This document shows positions 8,603-16,858 of a DNA stretch of 64,000 nt, piece by piece. The stretch is from contig JADJQX010000006.1 in NCBI GenBank assembly GCA_016712525.1, forward strand, positions 1,116,001-1,180,000. Direction: 5' to 3'. The translations under genes and the position numbers were made by a program. Within the stretch, counting starts at the first letter, position 1. Each line of letters opens with the position of its first letter. This DNA is from Myxococcales bacterium (GTDB lineage: Bacteria > Myxococcota_A > Polyangia > Polyangiales > Polyangiaceae). Under the pieces are notes generated by a model that saw only the letters and a list, made by a program, of their open reading frames with translations, had not been told where the DNA came from and did not search any database.

Positions 8603-10525
8603 TTACGCGCTCTTGCGACGGCGTCGTGCGGCGCCGAGGACCGTGAGCCCGAAGGCCGCGGCGAGCACCGTGCCTGCCCCTCGCGCGGGGGCATCCGGGC
8701 CGATCGTGCAGCCGCCACCTTCGAGCGAGCCGTTGTCGTTCCGGAGGTCCGCGCCGCCTCCGTCGCCCTTGCCGCTCCCCCCGTTCGGGGACGAGGCGTC
8801 GAGGAAGTCCGGCTTGCCGTTCGCGTTGCGATCGCTCGCGCCGTCCTCGCCGTCGAGCACACCGTCGCCGTCGGCGTCCGAGTCGAGCCAGTTCTTCTTG
8901 CCGTCGCCGTCGACGTCGTCGGTGAGGTTCGCGCCGCGCGTGAGCGAGACCTCGTCCTTCGTGAGGATGCCGTCGCCGTCGTCGTCGGTGTCGTTCGCGT
9001 CGATCTTGCCGTCGCCGTCGGTGTCGAGGGGCTTCTGCGGGTCGGGGCCGAGCTCGGTCCCGTCGAAGATGCCGTCGCCGTCCGTGTCGGCCGAGTCGGG
9101 GTTCAGGCCGAGCTTCGCCTCGACGTCGTCGGGGACGCCGTCCGCGTCGCGGTCGTTCGCCGCCGCGTCGACACAAGCGCCGACCGTGCCGTCGGTCGAC
9201 GTGCACCGTTTGCCCGAGGGGCAGCCGTTGCCGAGCGTGGTGTCTCCGCGGCAGCCGTCGGCGCACTTGCTCGCCGTGCACACCTTGCCCGACGTTTTGT
9301 CGCCGCACTCGGCGTCGATCGCGCAGGTGTCGGTGCACGCGCCCGTGCCGACGTCGCAGCGCGGCTTCGCGGAGCCGCAGTCGGCGTTGGTCGTGCACTT
9401 GCCGCAGGCCCCGGTCTTCGCGCCCTTGGTGAAGCACGTCGGCGCCGCCGCGCCGCAGGCCTCGGTCGCGCCCGAGCCGGAGTCGCCGTTGCACGCCTTG
9501 CACGTGGCCTTCGGGTCGCCGGCGGGGCGGCAGAAGGGCTGGGTCTCGGTGCACGCCGCCGCGCCCGCGGTGCCGAAGTCACCGTCGCACGGTGGGCGGC
9601 ACGCGCCTTTGTCCGCGCCGGTGGTGATGCAGAGGGGCGCCGCCGCCGTGGGGCACGCGCGGGTCGCCCCGGCCGTACCGAAGTCGGCGTTGCAATCCAT
9701 GCACTTTGCATTCGTCGCCGCCGAGCCCTCGACGCACACGGGCGTGGTGCCCGCGCAGGGCGTGTGGGGGGCCATGTCGGCGGGAGGCGCGGCGGGGCAG
9801 GTGCCCTCGACGAGGCGAATGTCGTCGAAGTCGGGGCCGTCGGTGATGCCCGTCTGTTGGGCGCCTCCGCACGACGCGGACCCGCAGAAATGCTCGTACT
9901 TCACGTACGCGTACATGCCGGGCATGGCCGCGAACGCGGGCGTGCGGAACCCACGACGTACCCACGTCCACGCGGCCGGTGTGGCGGTCGGCACCGCGCC
10001 CGTGTCGGGCGTGCCGCCGATCGTGTTGACACCCGGTGGGCAATAGAAGCCCGCCGTGGCCGCGTTGCTGAAGGCCGCTTGGCCGATGAGCCAGCACTCG
10101 TTCGTGGTGGAGCTGCCGACGCCGGGGGTCTGCGCGTCGGGCTCGAAGTTGATCCCGAGGTAGGGCTGCCCGGCCGCGTTCCTTCGGATGAACGCCATGA
10201 GGCAGTAGTCGGTGTTCTCCTTCAGCAAGATGCCGGGCTTGGTGAACACACGCCCACCCGAGGTCGCCACGGTCTCCCGCGCGTATTTCCCCGCGCAAGC
10301 GGCCGTGGGGCCGTCGGTCACGGAGCTTCGCAAGACGGGGGCCGAGCCGGTCTCGTTGTACGTGTTGACCGTGCTCGAGGCGACCCACTTGGTGGTGGTG
10401 CCTTGCTCCCACGTCTCCGAGAGGAGCTGCGCGCGGGCGCGCCCGGGGACGGCCAGCGTGGCGGTGGCGAGCAGCGCGGCGACGAGGGGGCGGGTGGGGA
10501 TTCTGTGGAGGAGGAGGGCTCTCAT
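8603..10525 (-). CDS. Cys-rich, TSP3-repeat surface protein with MYXO-CTERM-like tail
   Basis: About 640 aa. The start ATG at 10525 gives a clean signal peptide (MRALLLHRIPTRPLVAALL...RARAQ) and has GAAGAAG upstream; an in-frame ATG at 10573 adds 16 residues and would spoil it. Order: a jelly-roll-like N-terminal domain (about 20-235, with EQGTTTKWVAS and GPDFDDIRLVEG); at least six Cys-rich units (about 240-455) like the myxobacterial Cys repeat; thrombospondin type-3 calcium repeats (about 460-590, DTDGDGIFDGTE, DADGDGVLDGED); a Gly/Asn linker; then GGGC, one membrane helix and RRRRKSA. That end is the MYXO-CTERM sorting signal, with Cys as lipid or processing site. The protein is probably displayed on the cell surface. 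TraA-like outer-membrane exchange proteins share this plan, but identity with TraA is not shown. Confidence 0.82.
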   Translation of the reverse strand: MRALLLHRIPTRPLVAALLATATLAVPGRARAQLLSETWEQGTTTKWVASSTVNTYNETGSAPVLRSSVTDGPTAACAGKYARETVATSGGRVFTKPGILLKENTDYCLMAFIRRNAAGQPYLGINFEPDAQTPGVGSSTTNECWLIGQAAFSNAATAGFYCPPGVNTIGGTPDTGAVPTATPAAWTWVRRGFRTPAFAAMPGMYAYVKYEHFCGSASCGGAQQTGITDGPDFDDIRLVEGTCPAAPPADMAPHTPCAGTTPVCVEGSAATNAKCMDCNADFGTAGATRACPTAAAPLCITTGADKGACRPPCDGDFGTAGAAACTETQPFCRPAGDPKATCKACNGDSGSGATEACGAAAPTCFTKGAKTGACGKCTTNADCGSAKPRCDVGTGACTDTCAIDAECGDKTSGKVCTASKCADGCRGDTTLGNGCPSGKRCTSTDGTVGACVDAAANDRDADGVPDDVEAKLGLNPDSADTDGDGIFDGTELGPDPQKPLDTDGDGKIDANDTDDDGDGILTKDEVSLTRGANLTDDVDGDGKKNWLDSDADGDGVLDGEDGASDRNANGKPDFLDASSPNGGSGKGDGGGADLRNDNGSLEGGGCTIGPDAPARGAGTVLAAAFGLTVLGAARRRRKSA

Positions 10526-10784
10526 GGCGGTCTTCTTCGGGTTCGGGGGCAGCCATGCGGGCGTCGCACGCACGGAGTCTCCAATTTAACGCAAAAGACG
10601 GGCCACGAGCACGTGCGGCACGTTCGGCGGCGATGGGCTCTCCCGGGATGCCGCCCTGGCGTCTCGGGCGAGGTCGTGAGGCCGCGACTGTCGCACCGAC
10701 CCCGCGAACTTCTTGCGTAGCGGCGCCGGGGGCGGCCGTGGCAACGGGGAGGAGAATGTGGCATAGACCGCGCTGGAGCTTTCG

Positions 10785-12863
10785 ATGAACGCTTTTTCGG
10801 GCGCGCGGCGCCGAGGTCTCGCCCTCTTCTTCGGTTCGGTGCTGGCGCTCGGCGGCGCTTTCTCGGGCGCGTGCTCGAGCGAGCCCCCCGTCGTCGAAGG
10901 GCCCGACGCGGCCCCCACCGGCACGGCGACCGGCACGGCGACGACCACCGCCCCTCCCAAGCCCACCGGCACCACCCCGCCCGACCCGGACACGGCCAAG
11001 GCCCCCGTGGTCACGTCGGTCACGCCGGACAAGGCCCTCGTCGGGGACGTGGGCCCGGCCATCGTGATCACCGGCAACAACTTCGTCGCGCGTTCGGTCA
11101 TCCAGCTCGACGGCGCGCCGCTCGCCACCACGTTCGTGTCGGCGACCGAGCTCCGCGGGGCCATCCCGTCGAACAAGCTCGCGGCCGTGGGCACGCTCCG
11201 CATCTCGGTCGGCACGGCTCCGCCCGGCGGCGGCGCGAGCAAAGAGCTCACGTTCGAGGTGCAGAACCCTGCGCCCATCCTCACGCAAATTTCCCCGCTC
11301 TCCGTCGTCGCGGGCTCGGCCGCCCAAACGCTCACCCTCACCGGCACGAGCTTCGTCCCGGGCGCCAAAGTGGCGTTCGGCACCACCGACCTCACCACCA
11401 CGTTCACGAGCGCGACCGAGCTCAAGGCCACCGTGCCGGCGAACCTCCTCGCCACGTCGGGCAGCTTCCCCGTCAAGGTCACGAACCCGGCGCCCGGTGG
11501 TGGTGTGTCGAGCCCCATCGCGTTCACGGTCACGAACCCGAACGTCGTGCTCACGCAGGTGACACCCTCGATGGCGACCGTGGGGAGCTCTGCGGTCGAC
11601 GTGGTGCTGCGCGGAAGCGGGTTCCTCTCTACGACCCAGGTGCTGTTCAACGGCGCGCCGGTCACGAAGACGTTCGTGAGCGCCACGGAGCTCTCGGCCA
11701 CGATCCCCGCGGCGTCCCTCCTCGCGGCCGGAGAGTTCCCCATCACCGTGCAGAATCCGCCCCCGGGCGGAGGTTTGTCGAGCCCGCTCGTGTTCCGTGT
11801 GCAATACGCGGCGCCCGTGCTCTCGTCGGTCTCGCCGACGCAGATCGGGGTGGGCTCGGCCGCCACGCAGGTGACCGTGACCGGGACGAGCTTCTACGCG
11901 GCCTCGCAGGTCACGTTCGACGGCGTCGCCGCGACGACCACCTTCGTCAACGCCACCACCCTCCGCGCGACCTTGTCCGCCGCCGCGCTCGCAAGTGCGG
12001 GCGCCGTGTCGGTGCGTGTGGTGAACCCTACTCCCGGTGGCGGCACGTCCACGGCCCAGAGCATCTCGATCCAGAACCCCGCCCCCGTCATCACGAGCCT
12101 CTCTCCCGCCTCGGGCACGGTCGGCTCGGCCGATCGCCCGCTCAGCGTGATCGGCACGGGCTTTCAGCCCACGAGCGTCGTGCGCATCAACGGCGTCGCC
12201 GCGGCGACTACGTTCGTCAACACGACGCAGCTCACGACGACCGTGCAGTCCGCGTACATGACGAACCCCGGACAGCTGGCCATCACGGTGCTCACTCCGG
12301 CGCCCGGCGGCGGGACCTCGGCCGCGTCGACGTTCACCGTCGGTTGCGACACGACCGGCGTCGACCTTCAGCTCGGTGCCGTGGGGAACACCACCACCTA
12401 CTCGACGCTCTTCACCGCCGCCCCCACCGAGACGGGCTTCCAGAGCGCCGGCGCCTGCCCGGGGTTCTTGTCGGCGACCTCGATCCTCCCGGCACGCTAC
12501 TGGGTCGTGCAGAACACCGCGAACGCTCCGGTGACGCTCTCGGCGTGGGCCGTGTGCACGGGCGACATGAGCCGCTCGGACGACGCGTTCATCTCGCTCT
12601 ACAAGCGCCCCACGAAGCCCGTCACCACGTCGGAGCGCGAGGGGTGCATCGGCGCCATCGCCGAGGGCAGCGACGGCCCGGGGGCCTACAGCGCGCCCGA
12701 GCCCGATCGGGGCGGCGCCATCTACTGCCCCGGCCTCACCAAAGCGAACGGCGGCGGGATGCTGCTCGCCGTGTGCGAGAAGGCCGTCGTGCGCATCCAG
12801 CCCTACAGCATGACGAACCCCACGTTCACGCCGCCGCCGCAGATCCGTATCCGCCCCGAGTGA
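10785..12863 (+). CDS. Lipoprotein with five tandem IPT/TIG domains
   Basis: About 692 aa. The lipoprotein signal has a lipobox ending SGAC (about residues 27-30). A Thr/Pro-rich linker (about 40-70) leads into five tandem IPT/TIG beta-sandwich domains of about 88-90 aa, beginning near residues 73, 161, 251, 341 and 431. Each shows P-x-x-x-x-x-G-S, a TTF(V/T)(S/N)AT(E/T)L strand and a PPGGG turn. Residues about 519-692 form a different C-terminal domain with several Cys and no recognised family. TIG arrays are rigid spacers that hold a functional end away from the membrane, so this is probably a surface-exposed adhesion or binding lipoprotein. Its stop lies 1 nt before the rsmB GTG. Confidence 0.85.
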   Translation: MNAFSGARRRGLALFFGSVLALGGAFSGACSSEPPVVEGPDAAPTGTATGTATTTAPPKPTGTTPPDPDTAKAPVVTSVTPDKALVGDVGPAIVITGNNFVARSVIQLDGAPLATTFVSATELRGAIPSNKLAAVGTLRISVGTAPPGGGASKELTFEVQNPAPILTQISPLSVVAGSAAQTLTLTGTSFVPGAKVAFGTTDLTTTFTSATELKATVPANLLATSGSFPVKVTNPAPGGGVSSPIAFTVTNPNVVLTQVTPSMATVGSSAVDVVLRGSGFLSTTQVLFNGAPVTKTFVSATELSATIPAASLLAAGEFPITVQNPPPGGGLSSPLVFRVQYAAPVLSSVSPTQIGVGSAATQVTVTGTSFYAASQVTFDGVAATTTFVNATTLRATLSAAALASAGAVSVRVVNPTPGGGTSTAQSISIQNPAPVITSLSPASGTVGSADRPLSVIGTGFQPTSVVRINGVAAATTFVNTTQLTTTVQSAYMTNPGQLAITVLTPAPGGGTSAASTFTVGCDTTGVDLQLGAVGNTTTYSTLFTAAPTETGFQSAGACPGFLSATSILPARYWVVQNTANAPVTLSAWAVCTGDMSRSDDAFISLYKRPTKPVTTSEREGCIGAIAEGSDGPGAYSAPEPDRGGAIYCPGLTKANGGGMLLAVCEKAVVRIQPYSMTNPTFTPPPQIRIRPE

Positions 12864-12864
12864 C

Positions 12865-14229
12865 GTGAAGCCCCCGACAGCAAAAGGCGGCCCTCGCGCC
12901 GATCTGCGCCCCACCGCGAGGCTCTCTGCGGGAAGGGTCGTCGCGCGGACGCTCCGTGACGGGGCCTTCGCGTCGGCGGCGCTCTCGTCCGAGCTCGATC
13001 GCGCCGTGCAGCTCGAGCCACGGGACAAGGCCCTCGCGACCGAGCTCGTCTACGGGGCGCTGCGCTACCGATCGTTCCTCGAAGGGGAGCTCGCGCGTGC
13101 GTCCTCTCGGGGCGAGGTCGATCTCGATCCGGACACGCTCGCGCACCTGCTCGTCGCCGGCTACCAGCTCTTCGGGCTCGATCGGGTTCCGCCCTTCGCG
13201 GCCGTGAACGAGGCCGTGGCGCTCGTCTCGGCGACACGAGGGGACCGGGTCGCGGGCTTCTGCAACGCGCTCCTTCGCCGCCTCGCCGAGCGGGCCCTCG
13301 TGCTCGACGAGCCAGGTCGTGTCGAGGCGCTCTTCGCGTCCACACCCGCGTGGCTCGCCGAGGCGCTCACACGATCGCTCGGAGCCGAGGGCGCGCGCGC
13401 CTTCTTGGTCGCCTCGCGCGAGGCCCCGCCGCCGTGTTTCGGTGTCCCCCGGCCCGAGCTCCGCGACGCCGTGATGGCGCGCGCCGCCGAGCTCGCGAAG
13501 GGCGCCACGGTCACGCCCGGGCGTGTCTCTCCGCTCGCGTTCACGGTGAAGGGAGGGGCGAAACCCGCCGCGCTCGCCGCCTCACTCGGAGAAGGCACGT
13601 TCGTCCAAGAAGAGGGCTCGCAGCTCGTGGCGCTCTCCCTCGGCGCGACCCCGGGCGAGCGTGTGCTCGACGCGTGCGCAGGCCGCGGGAACAAGACCGC
13701 GCTCCTCGCCCTCGCCGCCGGCTCGTGCGACGCGGCCGACGTGCACCCGAAGAAGCTCGATCGCCTCCGTGAAGAGCTCGCGGAGCGTGGGGCGCACGTC
13801 GGCGAGACGTACGCCGTCGACTGGTCGCTCGGCAAAGGAGACGCCGAAGGGGCCGAGCCGTACGACGCCGTGCTCGTGGACGCGCCGTGCTCGGGCACGG
13901 GCACCTTGCGACGCCGCCCCGACATGTGGCTCCGACGGAGCCCCGAGGGCCTCGCCGAGCTCGCCGCGCTGCAGCTCCGGATCGTGTCGGAGGTGGCCTC
14001 GCTCGTGCGGCCAGGGGGCAGGCTCGTCTACGCGACGTGCAGCGTTCTGACCGAAGAATGCGAGGCGGTGGTTGAGCAGTTTCTCGAGCAAAATCGAGAA
14101 TTTGCGCTCGCGCCTTTTGCGTCCGAGGTGGCTCGTGAGGTCTTCGGGGGCGCGACGTCCGGGCGGCTCCTCCCTCACGTGCACGGCGCCGACGGGTACT
14201 TCGTGGCGAGCCTCGTGCGAACGGCGTAG
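12865..14229 (+). CDS. rsmB: 16S rRNA m5C967 methyltransferase RsmB-type
   Basis: About 454 aa. The N-terminal NusB-like RNA-binding domain (about 20-150) has ELVYGALRYRSFLEGELA and GFCNALLRRLAERA. The C-terminal Rossmann methyltransferase has the SAM-binding motif VLDACAGRGNKTALLA (about residues 267-282). Motif IV is DAPCSGTG with Cys342 and motif VI is TCS with Cys392; these are the two cysteines of the NOL1/NOP2/Sun mechanism. It methylates a cytosine in helix 31 of 16S rRNA. It starts at GTG 12865, 1 nt after the TIG lipoprotein stop, a gene with no evident functional link. No fmt or def genes are adjacent here. Confidence 0.9.
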   Translation: MKPPTAKGGPRADLRPTARLSAGRVVARTLRDGAFASAALSSELDRAVQLEPRDKALATELVYGALRYRSFLEGELARASSRGEVDLDPDTLAHLLVAGYQLFGLDRVPPFAAVNEAVALVSATRGDRVAGFCNALLRRLAERALVLDEPGRVEALFASTPAWLAEALTRSLGAEGARAFLVASREAPPPCFGVPRPELRDAVMARAAELAKGATVTPGRVSPLAFTVKGGAKPAALAASLGEGTFVQEEGSQLVALSLGATPGERVLDACAGRGNKTALLALAAGSCDAADVHPKKLDRLREELAERGAHVGETYAVDWSLGKGDAEGAEPYDAVLVDAPCSGTGTLRRRPDMWLRRSPEGLAELAALQLRIVSEVASLVRPGGRLVYATCSVLTEECEAVVEQFLEQNREFALAPFASEVAREVFGGATSGRLLPHVHGADGYFVASLVRTA

Positions 14230-14553
14230 CGCCTCGAAGTCCGCGCGTGGCGACTGAGGTATCGGTCGGCGTCCGGGGACGTAGCGTCCGCGCCAGTCCT
14301 CGGCGGCGGAAGGTGGAACGAAAAAAAGCGGATCGCCACGCAACGTTTCGCACGGTCGCGCCGACCCCCCACCATGAACGTTCGCGGAACATGGGAACGG
14401 GGGCTCGCAGAGGCCGGGGCGACGACCGGAGTCCACGTCCGATGGACGAGCGCCCCATGGACGCACCTGCGTCGCGAGCTAACCTTGGAGTCGGCTGAAC
14501 TGGAGCCCACTTCGCCGGTCGCTCTCTCCCCCATCGAGTGACGGAAATACCCC
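14230..14553. other. Intergenic gap, no gene seen
   Basis: 324 nt between rsmB and the secreted protein gene. I see no convincing coding frame, RNA gene or terminator. It is somewhat less GC-rich in places (a run AACGAAAAAAAGCGG near 14318). A promoter for the downstream gene is expected here but no clear -35/-10 pair stands out. Confidence 0.5.
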
Positions 14554-15663
14554 ATGAGCCATCGCCCCCACCTCCCCGTGCTCGTGCCCTTTGCCCTCGC
14601 CGCGGGCCTCGTTCTATCTGCGTCTCCGGCCATGGCCACCGGCTGGCCGGAGGAGGTCATGACGCCGTGCCGTTCGATCGACTTCCACGCGGGTTGTGTT
14701 CTGCAACCGATTCCCGTTCCGTTCGGCAACCTGACCGATGCCGAGCAGGACGCGATCGCGAGCCAGCTCATCGGAAACGAGATGCGCGCCATTCCAGAGC
14801 GTGAAGAGTACGGCCGACGAGTCGAGGCCTTCGAGAAGGCCGAAAAAGCGGCCGAGAGAGCGGCCCAGACACCGGCGCAGGAAGAGGCGCGAGAAGTCGA
14901 AGCCCGCAAGGTGTTCCCTTCCACCTCGTACCCGAGAATCCAGGTCGAATCGGCTCGGCCGCTGCGGGTCACGTGGTTATCCTTCAGCGAAGAAGCCGTT
15001 CCTCGCGTGCAGCGCGGCACTCCGCACGAGGTCGCCGTGGTCCAAGAGCTCGCGAAGAAGATGGGGTATGCAGTCACGGTCGACGCCAAGCTGCGTCAGA
15101 AGCCGTTCTCGAACGGCGCCCTCTGCCTCGGTTGCAGCGCGGGCCCCTGGTACCGCGGCCGCTACGGGGAGATGCGCACGTTCGGCCACTCCTTCATCTT
15201 GAGTACACCTTGGCTATCACGGCGCCCCCGAACGACGGCGGCGGACGCGGAACGAGCCCTCGCCACCCTTCGCGCCGTTCGCCCGCGCGATCCCTCGAGC
15301 CGCCCGGATCCCCCGAGGCTCGTGGTGTTCAGGTCGTACGACGGGAGCGCCCGGCTCGCGTGGGCGGTCCCGTACGTGGCGGGCCTCGTGTGCCTCGATA
15401 CCCGCACCCCTCGCGGGTACACCGAGCACGAGAGCACCATCGTTTACGCCCTCGACGTGGAAAATCTCTCGATCCTCACCACGCTCTCTGCGTCCGCGTA
15501 TTACGCCGCGTTCGAAGAGGCGGAGGCCAACCCCCAAGGCCAGCAGACCGCTGATTTTTCGGACCGAGGCCCTTCGACGTCCGCGCCCGACCCGCCGAGG
15601 CGCGATCCGAGGAGCGCGCGGAGCCTACTCCCTCGTCAGGGACTCCCAAGGGTCGTTTTGTAG
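14554..15663 (+). CDS. Secreted protein of unknown function; C-terminus encoded by a palindromic repeat
   Basis: About 369 aa, not recognised. The signal peptide ends near PAMATG (about residue 29). A Glu/Ala-rich helical segment (about 85-125) follows, then a mixed domain containing two Cys pairs (CLGC near 192 and a single Cys near 280). The last roughly 35 residues are Pro/Arg/Ser-rich. The final residues (LPRQGLPRVVL) are read from an inverted copy of the dispersed repeat at 15630-15804, so the end of the frame was probably reshaped by repeat insertion. Codons use more A/T in third position than most neighbours. The product is likely periplasmic or extracellular. Confidence 0.65.
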   Translation: MSHRPHLPVLVPFALAAGLVLSASPAMATGWPEEVMTPCRSIDFHAGCVLQPIPVPFGNLTDAEQDAIASQLIGNEMRAIPEREEYGRRVEAFEKAEKAAERAAQTPAQEEAREVEARKVFPSTSYPRIQVESARPLRVTWLSFSEEAVPRVQRGTPHEVAVVQELAKKMGYAVTVDAKLRQKPFSNGALCLGCSAGPWYRGRYGEMRTFGHSFILSTPWLSRRPRTTAADAERALATLRAVRPRDPSSRPDPPRLVVFRSYDGSARLAWAVPYVAGLVCLDTRTPRGYTEHESTIVYALDVENLSILTTLSASAYYAAFEEAEANPQGQQTADFSDRGPSTSAPDPPRRDPRSARSLLPRQGLPRVVL

Positions 15664-15804
15664 GTGAGCACGACCCTGGGAAGTCCCCGACGGGGGACGC
15701 ACCGCAGGATCGCAACGAAGGCGGTCGGGATGCGGCGGCGACGACCCTTGGAAGTCCCCGACGGGGGAGCGGCCGACGACCCTTGGAAGTCCCCGACGGG
15801 GGAC
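15630..15804. repeat. REP-like palindromic repeat cluster (one inverted, three direct copies)
   Basis: The unit is ACGACCCTTGGAAGTCCCCG followed by ACGGGGGA. Direct copies start at 15670 (lacking one T), 15741 and 15776. An inverted copy with a few changes lies at 15630-15656. Each unit holds an internal hairpin, GTCCCC-GACG-GGGGAC. The inverted copy and the first direct copy can also pair with each other over about 27 nt. Spacings between direct starts (71 and 35) are irregular, unlike CRISPR. The layout resembles a bacterial interspersed mosaic element. The inverted copy is read through by the end of the upstream gene. Confidence 0.75.
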
Positions 15805-16160
15805 GGGAGAAAATCAACGGGCTGCTGGGTCGTCGCCAGCGCCGCCCCATGATCCCTCGCGTCGCGCCTTTCGCCTCGTCCGCACCTTGGCGCGTCCGTG
15901 TGACGCCCACGAGCCGTGGCCGAGCGTCTCCGAGGTGCTTCGTGGCGCTCCGTCGGACTGCGAGGCCTGGCTGCGATCGCCGCACACGTGGCGAGCTCGC
16001 GGTAGCGTTTTGTATAGTGAAATCGGTGGTTTAGTGCCACGCTTCGTCGTGGCGCGAGGTGCGGTGGTGGCCTTCGGGGCGCCTCCGTGGAGTCTCCTTC
16101 TTCGTCGTCGACGCGGCGACGGTACCTTCGTGACGAGCGACGTGCGAACGTCCGAGGGCC
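15664..16160. other. Intergenic region with repeats, no gene seen
   Basis: 497 nt between the secreted protein and the TVP38-like gene. The first 140 nt hold the repeat cluster. The rest has long open frames in several directions but none with a convincing start or a protein I recognise. A more AT-rich stretch near 16010-16035 (TTTTGTATAGTGAAATCGG) could contain a promoter, and a small stem GCCACG/CGTGGC at 16036-16053 follows it. Confidence 0.5.
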
Positions 16161-16808
16161 GTGCCCTCCCTCGAACCCGCCGAGCCTCCGACCTCGATGA
16201 CCGAGCCCGTGCCCCGTGCCGAGGCCGAGCCCCCCGCGCCCTCGCCGAAGAAGAAGAAGCCGTGGGTCCGCCTCGTCGTGCTCGCGCTCGTGCTCGTCGC
16301 CCTCTTCGGCGTAGGGCGTGCGACGGGCCTCACCGACCACCTCTCGCGGGCCGAGATCCGAGGGCTCATGGAGCGCCTCGGGGTGGCGGGCTTCTTCGTC
16401 TTTCTCGCGCTCTTCGCCCTGGGCGAGCTCGTGCACGTGCCGGGTATCGTGTTCGTGCTCGCGGCGCTCCTCGCGTACGGGAGGCTCTTGGGAGGCGTAG
16501 CGGCGTACGTGGGTGCGCTCGTGTCGGTGTCGATCGCGTTCGTCTTCGTGCGGCGTGTCGGAGGGCAGTCGCTCGCGACGGTCGAGCACCCTCGGATCCG
16601 CAAGGTCCTCGCGCGGCTCGACGCGCACCCCGTCGCTACCGTCGCCGTCCTCCGGTTGTTCCTCTTCCTCACCCCGGCGCTCAACTACGTGCTCGCCATG
16701 ACGAACGTGAAATATCGGCACTACCTCGCGGGCTCGGCCCTCGGGCTCGCCGTCCCGATCGGCGTGGTCGCCGTCGCGTTCGAGTGGGTGCTCGCGCACG
16801 TCGGGTGA
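16161..16808 (+). CDS. TVP38/TMEM64 (DedA-like, VTT) membrane protein
   Basis: About 215 aa (203 if started at ATG 16197). A Pro/Lys-rich cytoplasmic N-terminus precedes a first membrane helix (about 36-55). The typical VTT/DedA core follows: FFVFLALFALGELVHVPGIVFVLAALLAYG with the re-entrant Gly/Pro region, then GGVAAYVGALVSVSIAFVFVRRVGG (Gly-rich motif before an Arg), and late PALNYVLAMTNVKYRHYLAGSALG. The family includes TMEM64-like and YdjX-type proteins that move lipid or help membrane homeostasis as scramblase-like carriers; the substrate is unknown. The GTG at 16161 has GAGG upstream; the ATG at 16197 is an equally possible start. A FadL-like gene follows 50 nt later. Confidence 0.82.
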   Translation: MPSLEPAEPPTSMTEPVPRAEAEPPAPSPKKKKPWVRLVVLALVLVALFGVGRATGLTDHLSRAEIRGLMERLGVAGFFVFLALFALGELVHVPGIVFVLAALLAYGRLLGGVAAYVGALVSVSIAFVFVRRVGGQSLATVEHPRIRKVLARLDAHPVATVAVLRLFLFLTPALNYVLAMTNVKYRHYLAGSALGLAVPIGVVAVAFEWVLAHVG

Positions 16809-16858
16809 CGCGCGCCCCGACCCGCCCACGGCGCAGCGAAGCGTGCTACGGAGGCGCC

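Noticed and set aside
9579..13028. 1149-aa minus-strand open frame
   Set aside because: It is antisense to the TIG lipoprotein and rsmB and overlaps the MYXO-CTERM gene in another frame; composition is Arg/Ala/Gly-rich, as expected from high-GC shadow frames.
15670..15804. CRISPR array
   Set aside because: Three 28-nt copies with spacings of 71 and 35 nt and an inverted copy close by; spacer of 7 nt in one case. It fits REP-like elements better.
16036..16053. GCCACG-CTTCGT-CGTGGC stem as a terminator
   Set aside because: Short stem, no T-run and no gene ending just before it.
15887..16858. Long N-terminal extension of the FadL-like protein
   Set aside because: It covers the TVP38-like gene in another frame. 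The signal peptide begins at GTG 16859.
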